Assembly: GCF_015910445.1 (NCBI RefSeq)
Contig: NZ_CP048882.1
Location: 3,410,001 to 3,474,000 of the forward strand
Direction: 5' to 3'
Origin: Streptomyces bathyalis
GTDB taxonomy: Bacteria; Actinomycetota; Actinomycetes; Streptomycetales; Streptomycetaceae
Length of the DNA: 64,000 nt
The notes under the pieces: generated by a model
The model's database searches: none
What the model was told of the DNA's origin: nothing
Seen by the model: the letters and a program-made list of their open reading frames with translations, nothing else
Part shown: piece after piece, positions 24,215-32,720 of the stretch
How positions within the stretch are numbered: position 1 is the first letter of the stretch
Layout of the letters: every line of letters begins with the position of its first letter
Made by a program: the position numbers and the translations under genes

Positions 24215-25681
24215 ATGACAACCGGCGGTTCGCCTCAGCGGATGTTCCCGTCAGAACGTGCCGTCGTCTTCCGTCACGGCACCGTGCTCACGATGGACGA
24301 GCGCCGGTCGGTGCTCACCGACGCGGACGTGCTCGTGATCGACGAGCGCATCAAGGCCGTCGGAAGACGGCTGGAGGTCCCCGAGGGCACCGTCGAGATC
24401 GACGCCGCCGACGGCATCGTGATGCCCGGCATGGTCGACACCCACCGGCACATGTGGCAGACCGCGATGCGCGGGTACGGCGCGGACTGGACCCTGACGC
24501 AGTACTTCGTCTGGTACTACCTCGAACACGGCAAGCTCTTCCGGCCCGAGGACATATACGCAGGGAACCTGCTGTCGGCCGTCGAGTCGCTCGATGCCGG
24601 GGTCACCACCACGGTCGACTGGTCGCACGGGCTGCAGACCACCGATCACGCCGAGGCCGCCGTCGACGCCCTGGAGGCCGTGCCCGGGCGGTTCGTACTG
24701 GCCTACGGCAACATCCAGGCCGCGCCGTGGGACTGGTCGGCTAAGCCGGAGTTCCGCGCATTCGTCGAGAGGCGGTTCGGCGGCAGCGACATGCTGGGCT
24801 TCCAGATGGCCTTCGACGTGACGGGCGATCCGGAGTTCCCCGAGCGGGCCGCGTTCGAGGTGGCGCGCGAGCTGGGCGCCCCGGTGACGACGCACGCCGG
24901 CGTGTGGGGGGCGACCAACGACGACAGCATCCGCCTGATGCACGACCACGGGTTCATGACCCCCGGCACCGTCTACGTGCACGCGGCGACACTGAGCGCC
25001 GACTCCTACAACCGCATCGCCGCCAGCGGAGGAACGGTGTCGGTGTCCACCGAGAGCGAGCAGAGCTGCGGTCAGGGCTACCCGCCCACGTGGGTGCTGA
25101 GGGCGCACGACATACCCGTCGCGCTGTCCATGGACACCAGCGCCTGGTGGAGCGGCGACCTCTTCTCCGCGATGCGCTCGACACTCGGAGCCGACCGCGC
25201 ACGCGAACACCTGGAAGCGCACGCGGTGGGAGACACGGTCACGCACTGCCGCCTGCGCGCCGAACAGGTCGTCGAGTGGGCGACCCGCGGGGGAGCGAAG
25301 GCCCTCGGGCTGGAGGACAAGGTGGGCAGTCTCGAGCCCGGTAAGAAGGCCGACGTCGTGCTCATCAAGAACGACCACTCACCGGTCATGTTCCCGGTCC
25401 TCAACCCGTACGGGCACGTCGCGTTCCAGGCCCAGCGCGCTGACGTCCACACGGTCATGGTCGACGGCCGGGTGGTCAAGCACGACCACCGGCTCGTCGA
25501 CGTCGACCTCCCGGCCGTCCGCCGCACCGTCGAGGCCACCGTCGACCATCTGCGCGGGGCGCTCGGGGACGAGGCGTGGCGGCAGGGCATGAACCCGGAC
25601 ATCCCCGAGACGGAGGTGCTGGACAACCCGTACACGTACACGGGGTTCCGGAGCGCCGCGACGCACAAGGCGGCCGGCTAG
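24215..25681 (+). CDS. Amidohydrolase of the ATZ/TRZ-SsnA (aminohydrolase) type
   Basis: A 488-residue metal-dependent hydrolase. The metal ligands are visible: 'VMPGMVDTHRHMWQT' (HxH, about residues 72-86), 'PVTTHAGVWG' (His), 'VYVHAATL' (His) and 'VALSMDTSAWWSGDLFSAMRSTL' (Asp). The C-terminal 'LGLEDKVGSLEPGKKADVVLI' is the standard ending of the cytosine-deaminase/AtzA superfamily, which deaminates or dechlorinates nitrogen heterocycles. TGGAGGGG precedes the ATG. It shares an apparent transcript with the MFS transporter. Confidence 0.88.
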   Translation: MTTGGSPQRMFPSERAVVFRHGTVLTMDERRSVLTDADVLVIDERIKAVGRRLEVPEGTVEIDAADGIVMPGMVDTHRHMWQTAMRGYGADWTLTQYFVWYYLEHGKLFRPEDIYAGNLLSAVESLDAGVTTTVDWSHGLQTTDHAEAAVDALEAVPGRFVLAYGNIQAAPWDWSAKPEFRAFVERRFGGSDMLGFQMAFDVTGDPEFPERAAFEVARELGAPVTTHAGVWGATNDDSIRLMHDHGFMTPGTVYVHAATLSADSYNRIAASGGTVSVSTESEQSCGQGYPPTWVLRAHDIPVALSMDTSAWWSGDLFSAMRSTLGADRAREHLEAHAVGDTVTHCRLRAEQVVEWATRGGAKALGLEDKVGSLEPGKKADVVLIKNDHSPVMFPVLNPYGHVAFQAQRADVHTVMVDGRVVKHDHRLVDVDLPAVRRTVEATVDHLRGALGDEAWRQGMNPDIPETEVLDNPYTYTGFRSAATHKAAG

Positions 25682-25936
25682 CCGCGCCCCGGACTCCGGC
25701 CGCGCAGACCGGAGTTCGCTGGACGCGCCGCCAAGAGGCCCAGGACCGCGGCGCGGACGCGGGGTGTGACGGCGACGAAAACGCACGCTCGACGAGGCCG
25801 GGGCGAACGCCACCCTAAGCGGCACCAGTTGGGCAGGGAACACCACGGTCAGGGGCCGCTCGCGCGGCGGCCCCGGCAGCGCGGGCGGTCCGGGTCCCCG
25901 TAGCGCCCGTGTGAACAACGCATCAGGTCAATACAT

Positions 25937-26974
25937 CTAGCCGATCGCCTCGGCACGCAGGATCTCCGCGGCATCGGCCATCGCGCGGAGCTTCCCCTCG
26001 GCGGACTGCCGCGGCAGGTACTTCATGCCGCAGTCCGTCGCGACGACGATGCGCTCCGGATTCACGTGCGGCAGCGCGCGCCTGACCCTGGCCGCCACGG
26101 TCTCGGCGCTCTCCACGGCATGGTCGGAGAGGTCGATGACGCCGAGGATGACCGTCTTGTCCGGCAGGTGCTTGAGCACCGAGGTGTCGAGACCGGACTG
26201 TGCGGTCTCGATCGAGACCTGATCGCAGGCGCAGTCGGCGAGTTCGGGCAGGAAGGAGTAGCCCGAGGGCCGCTCGTGGATGATCGCCGCGTAGCCGAAG
26301 CAGATGTGCACGGCGGTGGTTCCCGGTGCGCCCTCCAGCGCCCGGTTCAGCGCCTTCAGGCCGAACTCGCGCGCCGGCTCGGGACGCGCCTGCATGTACG
26401 GCTCGTCGAGCTGCACGATGTCGGCACCTGCGGCGAAGAGGTCGTGCACCTCGGCGTTGACTGCCTCGGCGTAGGCCATGGCCATCGCCTCGCGGCTGCC
26501 GAAGTGGTCGTCCTGCGCCTGCTGCGACATCGTGAACGGGCCCGGCACGGTGACCTTGATGACGCGGTCGGTGTTGGCACGCAAGAAGCGCACGTCGTCG
26601 GCCTGGACCGGCTCGGGCCGCCGGATCGGACCCACTACACGAGGGACCGGGTTCGGGTGGCCGCTACGGTCCAGCGCCTCGCCGGGGTTGTCGATGTCCA
26701 CGCCTTCCAGCGCGGTGGCGAAGTGGTTGGAGTAGCTCTCCCGCCGCATCTCGCCGTCGGTGATGACGTCGAGGCCCGCTCGCTCCTGCGCGCGGATGGC
26801 GAGCAGCGTGGCGTCGTCCTGCGCCTCGGCCAGATACTCCTGGTCCGGCCGCCACAGCTCACGGGCGCGGACCCGCGGAGGGAACCGGTCGGCCAGTCTC
26901 GCCCGGTCGATGAGCCACTCGGGCTGGGCATAGCTGCCGACCAACGACACTGGGAAGAGTGGAAGGTTCCGCAT
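25937..26974 (-). CDS. MetE C-terminal-like (cobalamin-independent methionine synthase fold) protein
   Basis: A 345-residue single TIM-barrel, about half the length of MetE. Zinc-site elements are 'TTAVHICFGYAA' (H and C, about residues 218-229) and 'IVVATDCGMKYLPR' (C, about residue 320), with the glutamate between. Stand-alone barrels of this type include core-MetE enzymes that use methylcobalamin or another methyl donor, and the EpcM/UROD-like group; the substrate cannot be decided here. The ATG has no clear ribosome site. Divergent from the dipeptidase gene. Confidence 0.85.
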   Translation of the reverse strand: MRNLPLFPVSLVGSYAQPEWLIDRARLADRFPPRVRARELWRPDQEYLAEAQDDATLLAIRAQERAGLDVITDGEMRRESYSNHFATALEGVDIDNPGEALDRSGHPNPVPRVVGPIRRPEPVQADDVRFLRANTDRVIKVTVPGPFTMSQQAQDDHFGSREAMAMAYAEAVNAEVHDLFAAGADIVQLDEPYMQARPEPAREFGLKALNRALEGAPGTTAVHICFGYAAIIHERPSGYSFLPELADCACDQVSIETAQSGLDTSVLKHLPDKTVILGVIDLSDHAVESAETVAARVRRALPHVNPERIVVATDCGMKYLPRQSAEGKLRAMADAAEILRAEAIG

Positions 26975-27117
26975 GGGGCGAACTGTGCAGGACTTCTCCC
27001 GGTCAGGCAATAGACCTCCCACGATGTCATCTTCCGGTTCACGAGGGGCGCGCGGGCGCTGAGATGAATGGGGAAGAACGGGCACGGCGGTACGGGCGCA
27101 CGCGAGATGATCGCGCC

Positions 27118-27774
27118 ATGACCGGCGTCATCCTGATGTCCGACCCGAGAGTCGCGGCCGTTCCCGTCGCAGACAGTGGCGAACGGCTCGTGGACGTACG
27201 ACGGGAGAGCGAACTGCTGGTCGACGGGCGCAGACACGACTCGGCCGGCGACTTCGCCAAGGTGCGCCGCGGCGTCCTCGACCGGCTGCTGAGGGCGGAG
27301 GCGTCGCTGCCCCAGGGGTTCCGGCTGCTGTTCGTCGAGGGGTACCGGCCGCCGGCCCTGCAGCGCCGCTACTTCGAGGACTACGCGGCGCGACTGTGCG
27401 CGGCCCATCCGGAGTGGTCCGCCGAGCAATTGCGGTCGGCGGCCAGCCGCTACGTCTCTCCACCGGAGCTGGCACCCCACAGCGCCGGCGCCGCCGTCGA
27501 TCTCACGCTGGCCGACGCCGACGGCCATGAACTCGACCTGGGCACGCGCATGAACGCCACTCCCGAGGAGAGTTCGGGTGCCTGCTACACGCAGGCGGGG
27601 AACATCAGCGAGGAGGCCCGCCGCCACCGGGACCTACTGGGAGCGGCGCTGAGCACCGCCGGACTGGTCAACTACCCCACGGAGTGGTGGCACTGGTCGT
27701 ACGGAGACCGGTACTGGGCCATGGCGACGGGAGCGGAGTGCGCTCTCCACGGCCCCACGGAACCGGAGCCGTGA
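27118..27774 (+). CDS. D-alanyl-D-alanine dipeptidase (VanX/DdpX-like)
   Basis: A 218-residue zinc dipeptidase. The signature HxxGxAxD is present as HSAGAAVD (about residues 121-128) and the catalytic E..H as 'PTEWWHWSYGDRYW' (about 185-198); the substrate-binding 'VEGYRPPALQRRYF' arginine element is also there. It hydrolyses D-Ala-D-Ala and so frees D-alanine or blocks normal precursor supply. No vanH/A ligase or vanRS genes lie in this window, so it is not part of a complete glycopeptide-resistance cluster. Start is the second of two ATGs, without a strong ribosome site. Confidence 0.87.
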   Translation: MTGVILMSDPRVAAVPVADSGERLVDVRRESELLVDGRRHDSAGDFAKVRRGVLDRLLRAEASLPQGFRLLFVEGYRPPALQRRYFEDYAARLCAAHPEWSAEQLRSAASRYVSPPELAPHSAGAAVDLTLADADGHELDLGTRMNATPEESSGACYTQAGNISEEARRHRDLLGAALSTAGLVNYPTEWWHWSYGDRYWAMATGAECALHGPTEPEP

Positions 27775-27981
27775 ACGTCGTCCTCACCGCCCAACGGACT
27801 CCCGCCGCCCCCGCCTTGACGCGCGGCCCCGGCGGACCGAGGACGCGGACGCCCTCGTGAGAGCCCCACCGTGACCCGGAAATGCGCCGCGTGCCTACCC
27901 GGCCTGCGCTCCACATCGTTGACAACGGCCGGGACCCGGCAGTGCGGGGCCGGGAGTTCGTGGTCATCCGGAGGCGGGACG

Positions 27982-29229
27982 TCAGAGGTCCGGGACGGCG
28001 AGGTGGTCGGCGCTGCCGCCGTGCCATTCGATGAGGAAGAGCGTCGCGTCGTCGCTGGTGGTCCCGCCCCGCTCCCGCATCAGGGACTGGGACAACTCCC
28101 GTGCCATCTGGGCCACTCCGTCGCAGAGCGGTCCGGTGCGCTCGATGGTGTTGATCATGCGTGTTTCGCCGAACGGTTCCCCGCCGATCCGGTGTTCCTC
28201 GGTGAGGCCGTCGGTGTAGAACATCACCCGGTCGCCCTTGGTCAGTTGAATGGTGGAGACCTGCGGTTCGGCGCCGCCGAAGCCGACCGGCAGCGTGGTC
28301 GGACCCTCCAGCTTCCGGATGACCCGGTGACCCCGGATGAGCAGTGCCGACGGGTGGCCCGCGTTGACCCATTGCAGCTGGCCGGTTTCCACGTCCAGGC
28401 GCAGCATTTGGGCCGTCACGAACTGCTCCGGCCCAAACTGCGCGTCGACAGCTCTGTCCATGAAGGAATAGAGCTCCGCGAGCCCGATCTCGGCACGCCT
28501 GGCGTGACGGTAGGCGCCGATGGCGACGGTCGCCAGCACGGCCGCACTCAGCTCGTGGCCCATGGCGTCGATGATCGCCAGATGCAGGACGTTGTCGTTG
28601 AGGGCGTAGTCCAGGCTGTCCCCGGCGATCTCGTGGGCGGGTTCCAAGGCGCCGGCCAGGGACACCTGCGGGGTGTTCATCGACAGCGGAGGCAGCAGCG
28701 ACCACTGGATCTCCGCCGCCACGGTCAACGACTTGCCACGACGCCGAGCCTTGAAGAACTGGTCGGTGTAGCTGCTCTTGGTGACCACGATGTCCGCGAC
28801 CAGACCGGACAGCCTCCGCAGCAGCCTCCGGTCGTCCTCCTCGACCGCGTCCAGGGTGAGGGCCATGACGCCCACCACGTCGCTGCCGTCCAGCAAGGGG
28901 AGATACAGGCGCACGGCCTCCGCCAGCCACTCTTCGACCACGCGCTTGCTGAGGAATGCCTGACCCGCGTGTGAGCCGTCGATGGGCAACGCGTCACCGT
29001 GGACGAGTCCACGGCCCGGCAGCGGCGCCAGCATCAACTGCTCGTAGTCCTGAAGGTAGATGGAGACGTCCCGGCCACCGACCTTGGCGCATTCCTCGGC
29101 CACCAGCGGAGCGATGAGATGCGCCGGCATCTCGTGAGCCCGGTCCAGCAACTGCCCCAGCAACCGCTCACCGAACCCCTCCGAGAGGTCCACATCAACC
29201 CGGCGACCCGGCCTTCGACCTTGCTCCAC
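27982..29229 (-). CDS. GAF-SpoIIE-type PP2C phosphatase
   Basis: A 415-residue protein. Residues ~20-190 form a GAF-like sensor ('DVSIYLQDYEQLMLAPLPG'), and residues ~200-410 a SpoIIE/RsbU-type serine phosphatase: 'AGALEPAHEIAGDSLDYALND' has the metal-binding 'GD..D' pattern, 'LAIIDAMGHELSAAVLA' is the DGMGH-like motif (DAMGH) and 'VMFYTDGLTEEHR' the conserved Y/FTDG. The start GTG after GGGAGGGG is preferred to a longer frame. Such phosphatases dephosphorylate anti-anti-sigma proteins. It is 229 bases downstream of the KaiC-linked phosphatase. Confidence 0.87.
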   Translation of the reverse strand: MEQGRRPGRRVDVDLSEGFGERLLGQLLDRAHEMPAHLIAPLVAEECAKVGGRDVSIYLQDYEQLMLAPLPGRGLVHGDALPIDGSHAGQAFLSKRVVEEWLAEAVRLYLPLLDGSDVVGVMALTLDAVEEDDRRLLRRLSGLVADIVVTKSSYTDQFFKARRRGKSLTVAAEIQWSLLPPLSMNTPQVSLAGALEPAHEIAGDSLDYALNDNVLHLAIIDAMGHELSAAVLATVAIGAYRHARRAEIGLAELYSFMDRAVDAQFGPEQFVTAQMLRLDVETGQLQWVNAGHPSALLIRGHRVIRKLEGPTTLPVGFGGAEPQVSTIQLTKGDRVMFYTDGLTEEHRIGGEPFGETRMINTIERTGPLCDGVAQMARELSQSLMRERGGTTSDDATLFLIEWHGGSADHLAVPDL

Positions 29230-29458
29230 CGGATGCCCCTCCCTTCGGCGAACGACTATCCCGGCATAACTACCAGAACGGATCGAAGCAACGAACCGGC
29301 CGGACACCTCACCCCAATGGATGGGGGTCAGGGCTGCGTCACAGGGGCCGTGCCATTCAGTCGCTGTGCGGCTCGCGGATCCGCCCGTCGCCTGAGCGCT
29401 CGCACGGCGCCGGAAGGCCGGGTGCTGTCTCCGAAGGCAGCGCCCATCGGACGCGTTG

Positions 29459-30535
29459 CTATCGCGCAGAGCTTCCGTCGTGGGGCTGAGCGGGCAGTCG
29501 CAGGGCGAGGATGGCGATGTCGTCGTGGTCGTCCCCGAGGTGCTGATCAGCGAGGGTCCGGCACAGCTCGTCCAGCGGCAGGTGGGCGCTGCCGCCGGCG
29601 ATGGCGGCCAGGGAGGTCAGGCCCACGTCGATGGACTGGCCCGGGCGTTCCACCAGCCCGTCGGTGAAGAAGATCATCGTGGCGCCTTCGGGCAGGGACC
29701 GCGTGCCGGCGAAGCGGGGCCGGCCGGGATCGACGCCGAGCGGCAGGCCGGGCTCGGTGTGCAGGTACTCGGCCGCGCCGACGGGGGTGAGCAGCAGGGG
29801 CGGGAGATGGCCCGCGCTGCTCCACCGAAGCTGCCAGCCGTCGCCGCTCGGCTCGATGCAGGCCACGCATGCGGTGGTGACGGGGTTCTCGTTGATCGCG
29901 TGCAGCGTCCGGTCGAGTGTGGCCAGCACCGAGCCGGGCGCGGAAGGCCGGTCGTAGAACAAGGCGCGCAGCATGTTGCGGATCTGGGCCATCGCGGCGG
30001 CGGCTTGCAGGCTGTGCCCGGCGACGTCACCGATGACGGCGCCGACGGCGCCGCCGGGCAGCGGGAGCGCGTCATACCAGTCACCGCCCAGCTGCTCGGC
30101 GGCGGGCCGGTAGACGACGGCCGTCTGGAGGGGGGACAGGTCCGGCAGCGTCGGCAGCAGCAGCCGCTGGAAGGCGAGCCATCGCGACGTCACGTCCCGC
30201 AGCGAGACGACGGACAGCGGAGCGCCGTTCGCGGTGGTCGCGCTGACGCGCATCTCGACAACCCTGACGCCGCCCCCGGGCTGCCTCAGCTCCACGTCTG
30301 TCGCCTGGCCGTCCACGATCGGGAAGCCGAACGGCGTGTCCAGAAGATCCTCGGCGGGGCGGCCGAAGAGCTCCGTCGCGGCTGGATTGCACAGCCGGAC
30401 GATCCCCTGATCGTCCACTGCGATGACCCCGTCGGCGGACGCGGAGATGACCAGGTCGATGAGGTCGCTTCCGAGTCCGCTGGTCCCGGCTCCGGGCCTG
30501 TCTCTCGCCATGGGGGTGCGCCGCTCAGATGTCAT
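29459..30535 (-). CDS. PAS-SpoIIE-type PP2C phosphatase, third gene of the kaiBC operon
   Basis: A 358-residue protein. Residues ~22-120 are a PAS domain ('ISASADGVIAVDDQGIVRLCNPAATELFGRPAEDLL'). Residues ~130-350 are a SpoIIE phosphatase: 'AAEQLGGDWYDALPLPGG' (GGDWYD, metal ligand), 'GAVIGDVAGHSLQAAAAMAQIR' (GDVxGHG-like) and 'MIFFTDGLVERPG', 'LADQHLGDDHDDIAIL' at the end. Its ATG overlaps the kaiC stop by 11 bases, so it is translationally coupled. It is the natural output phosphatase of the KaiBC module. Confidence 0.92.
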   Translation of the reverse strand: MTSERRTPMARDRPGAGTSGLGSDLIDLVISASADGVIAVDDQGIVRLCNPAATELFGRPAEDLLDTPFGFPIVDGQATDVELRQPGGGVRVVEMRVSATTANGAPLSVVSLRDVTSRWLAFQRLLLPTLPDLSPLQTAVVYRPAAEQLGGDWYDALPLPGGAVGAVIGDVAGHSLQAAAAMAQIRNMLRALFYDRPSAPGSVLATLDRTLHAINENPVTTACVACIEPSGDGWQLRWSSAGHLPPLLLTPVGAAEYLHTEPGLPLGVDPGRPRFAGTRSLPEGATMIFFTDGLVERPGQSIDVGLTSLAAIAGGSAHLPLDELCRTLADQHLGDDHDDIAILALRLPAQPHDGSSAR

Positions 30536-32030
30536 CGCCGATGACGCCCGGCCACGGTGGCGCGTCCAGGCCGACGGCTTCCATGTCGTCGAGGGTGGCG
30601 ACCGGGGCGCCGATGTGCATGCCGTCCGAGTCGATGCTGACCTGGCGCACGGCCTCGTCGTGGGCGGAGCCGCGGTTTTGCACGACGGCTACGGTGCGCT
30701 TGATCATCCCGGCGTTCTGGAAGTACCGCAGTGCGATGGTGACGTCGGTGAGGCTGGCCAGTTCACGCGCGATCGAAGGTGTCTCCACAGGTGTGAAGCG
30801 GCTGGTGGGGGCGGAGGTGAGCAGCGTGGTGATGCGGTGCTCGCGTACGACCGCGCCCAGCGCGATCACCAGGTCGAGGAGCGCCCTCGGTGTGGCGATG
30901 CGTTCCAGTGCGGACAGGGTGTCGATGACCAGGCGCTGGGGCTGGAAATCCATCACGGCCCGCCGGATCCGGATGAAGTAGTCCTCCAAGGAGGCCACTT
31001 CCGGGTAGTCGCACACCACCTGCAGCTGGCCGCCTTCCTCCATGGCCTCCAGGTCGATTCCCCAGCCGGCGGCGTTGCGCCGCATCTGCTCGCGGGTCTC
31101 GTCGAAGGTGAACCCCAGGCAGCGCTCTCCCTCTGCGACACCGGCCTCCAGGAACTTCAGACTGGTCAGTGTCTTGCCGGACCCGGAGGGCCCGGACAGC
31201 AGGACGATGGCGTCCCGGTAGAACCCGCCACCGCACATCCGGTCCAGCCCGGCGTTACCCGAGGACACGCGGGTACTGGCGGCGGTCGTGGACGGCATAC
31301 CGAGGAAAGCGAGGGGGATGACAACGAACCCTTCGCGCGGGTCGATGGTGAACAGCCATTCGCCCGTGCGGTGCGGGGCACCGCGGAGCTTGACGATCTC
31401 GACGGTCCGGCGCCGGCGCTCCTGGAGCAGCACATTGCGCAAGACGATCACGTTGTCGACGACGAACTCCTCGACCCTGTACCGCGATACGCCGTCGTAC
31501 TCGCTGTTCCGCTCGGCCGTGATGACTGAGGTGACTGCGAGCGAGGTCAGCGCGGAAGAGAGCCTGTAGCTCTCCCGGCGGACGATCCCGGGGTCGGCGA
31601 ACCGGGCGAACACGGCCCCCAGCGAGTCCAGTACCACCCGGGAGGCGCCGATCCGGTGGACCGCGTGCTCGATGCGGGACAGCAGCGCGCCGAAATCGTA
31701 GGCTCCGACGACGGCGGCTTCCTCGTCCTTGCTCTCGGCGGCGTCGACGAACGCCCACTTCCCCTCGGCTTCCCACTGCTCGATCGGAAAGCCCAGCGAG
31801 ACGAAGTTGCGGCGGATCGCATCCGGCGTCTCCTCGAAAGTGACGAACACTCCCGGCTGGTCGTATTTCGCGATCCCGCGGGCGAGGAACTCCCCGGCAA
31901 AGATCGTCTTACCGCTGCCGGTCGTGCCGGTGACCAGAGTCGGCCTGTGTGCCGGCAGTCCGCCTATCGCCACCTGGTCGAACCCGTTGATCCCGGTGGG
32001 AACCCGCTCGATCGCGTCGGCCTCAAGCAC
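30525..32030 (-). CDS. kaiC: KaiC-family double ATPase
   Basis: A 501-residue protein of two RecA-like halves. CI has Walker A GTTGSGKT (residues 35-42) and catalytic pair E66-E67 in TFEET; CII has Walker A GPSGSGKT (280-287) and D310-E311 in TFDET. The end of CII (SLTDVTIALRYF, 426-437, then NRGSAHDEAVRQ) aligns with the cyanobacterial phosphorylation region; at the S431/T432 position it has A425-S426 by eye. The start GTG follows AAGGAGG and overlaps kaiB by eight bases; the frame upstream of it is kaiB shadow. No KaiA gene is present. Confidence 0.9.
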   Translation of the reverse strand: MLEADAIERVPTGINGFDQVAIGGLPAHRPTLVTGTTGSGKTIFAGEFLARGIAKYDQPGVFVTFEETPDAIRRNFVSLGFPIEQWEAEGKWAFVDAAESKDEEAAVVGAYDFGALLSRIEHAVHRIGASRVVLDSLGAVFARFADPGIVRRESYRLSSALTSLAVTSVITAERNSEYDGVSRYRVEEFVVDNVIVLRNVLLQERRRRTVEIVKLRGAPHRTGEWLFTIDPREGFVVIPLAFLGMPSTTAASTRVSSGNAGLDRMCGGGFYRDAIVLLSGPSGSGKTLTSLKFLEAGVAEGERCLGFTFDETREQMRRNAAGWGIDLEAMEEGGQLQVVCDYPEVASLEDYFIRIRRAVMDFQPQRLVIDTLSALERIATPRALLDLVIALGAVVREHRITTLLTSAPTSRFTPVETPSIARELASLTDVTIALRYFQNAGMIKRTVAVVQNRGSAHDEAVRQVSIDSDGMHIGAPVATLDDMEAVGLDAPPWPGVIGDDI

Positions 32031-32337
32031 CGCCCGCCTCCTTCTCCTCCCGGAATTCCTGCGACTCACCAGGCAGATCCAGCGCGTTCGCGACTCTCGG
32101 GGGGTCGGACAGGTCCCCGACCACCCGCAACTGCGGCAACGGCCGAAGCCTGACCACGGTCGGCGTGGCCAGGATCCGCTGCTCCTCCGCCAGCCCGGGC
32201 CGATCCACCACGTCCACCACTTCCATCTCGTACCCACCCGGCAGTCGGGTCTCGGCAAGGGCACGCAGATTCGACTCGGCAGCGCTGGACCGCTCAGACT
32301 GCCCAGCGACGAACAGGCGGAACGCGTAGTCCGTCAC
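32023..32337 (-). CDS. kaiB: KaiB-like clock protein
   Basis: A 104-residue protein whose pattern is that of KaiB: 'YAFRLFVAGQSERSSAAESNLRALAETRLP' (thioredoxin-like first half), 'EVVDVVDRPGLAEEQRILATPTVVRLRPLPQLRVVGDLSD', in which LAEEQRILATPT is the family signature and the following proline-rich strand is the fold-switching part. The GTG start follows a G-rich stretch; a TTG one codon earlier is an alternative. Its TGA overlaps the kaiC GTG by eight bases, so the two are coupled. In cyanobacteria KaiB binds KaiC-CI rings; the same is expected. Confidence 0.9.
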   Translation of the reverse strand: MTDYAFRLFVAGQSERSSAAESNLRALAETRLPGGYEMEVVDVVDRPGLAEEQRILATPTVVRLRPLPQLRVVGDLSDPPRVANALDLPGESQEFREEKEAGGA

Positions 32338-32654
32338 CAACCATCACCCCCCCCGTGCCGGGTTGCCGGGAATGCTGAGGAGCCCCTCCCCGGTCGCCAC
32401 GCCCCGCGGCACCGTCCCGCCTCGACCGGCTTCCCGTGACGTCCATCCAGGCACCTGACCTTTCCAGACCGAGTAGCACCCGGAAATTCTCCAGAACCCG
32501 CTGCGCAGCCCTCGTCCGAGCCAGGAGTGCAGGTCCTGCCCGTAGGCGCACGGCGGCCCGCCGAGGGTCGTGCCGCTGAGCCGATGGGCTGCTCCGCCCT
32601 CTCACGATCACCCTGCATGCCGCCGGGCGCCCGCGGGACACGGCCATACGGGTG

Positions 32655-32720
32655 CTGCGGCAGGCGCACGGGCGCTGGGTCGCGATGCTGTGGCAGGCCC
32701 ACGCGCGGTGGGTCGCGATG
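32655..32720. repeat. 33-base tandem repeat, two copies
   Basis: 32655-32687 and 32688-32720 are near-identical 33-base units (CTGCGGCAGGCGCACGGGCG then CTGTGGCAGGCCCACGCGCG..., each ending GTCGCGATG) with a partial third copy starting at 32721. It lies in the non-coding region upstream of the kaiBC operon. Confidence 0.75.
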
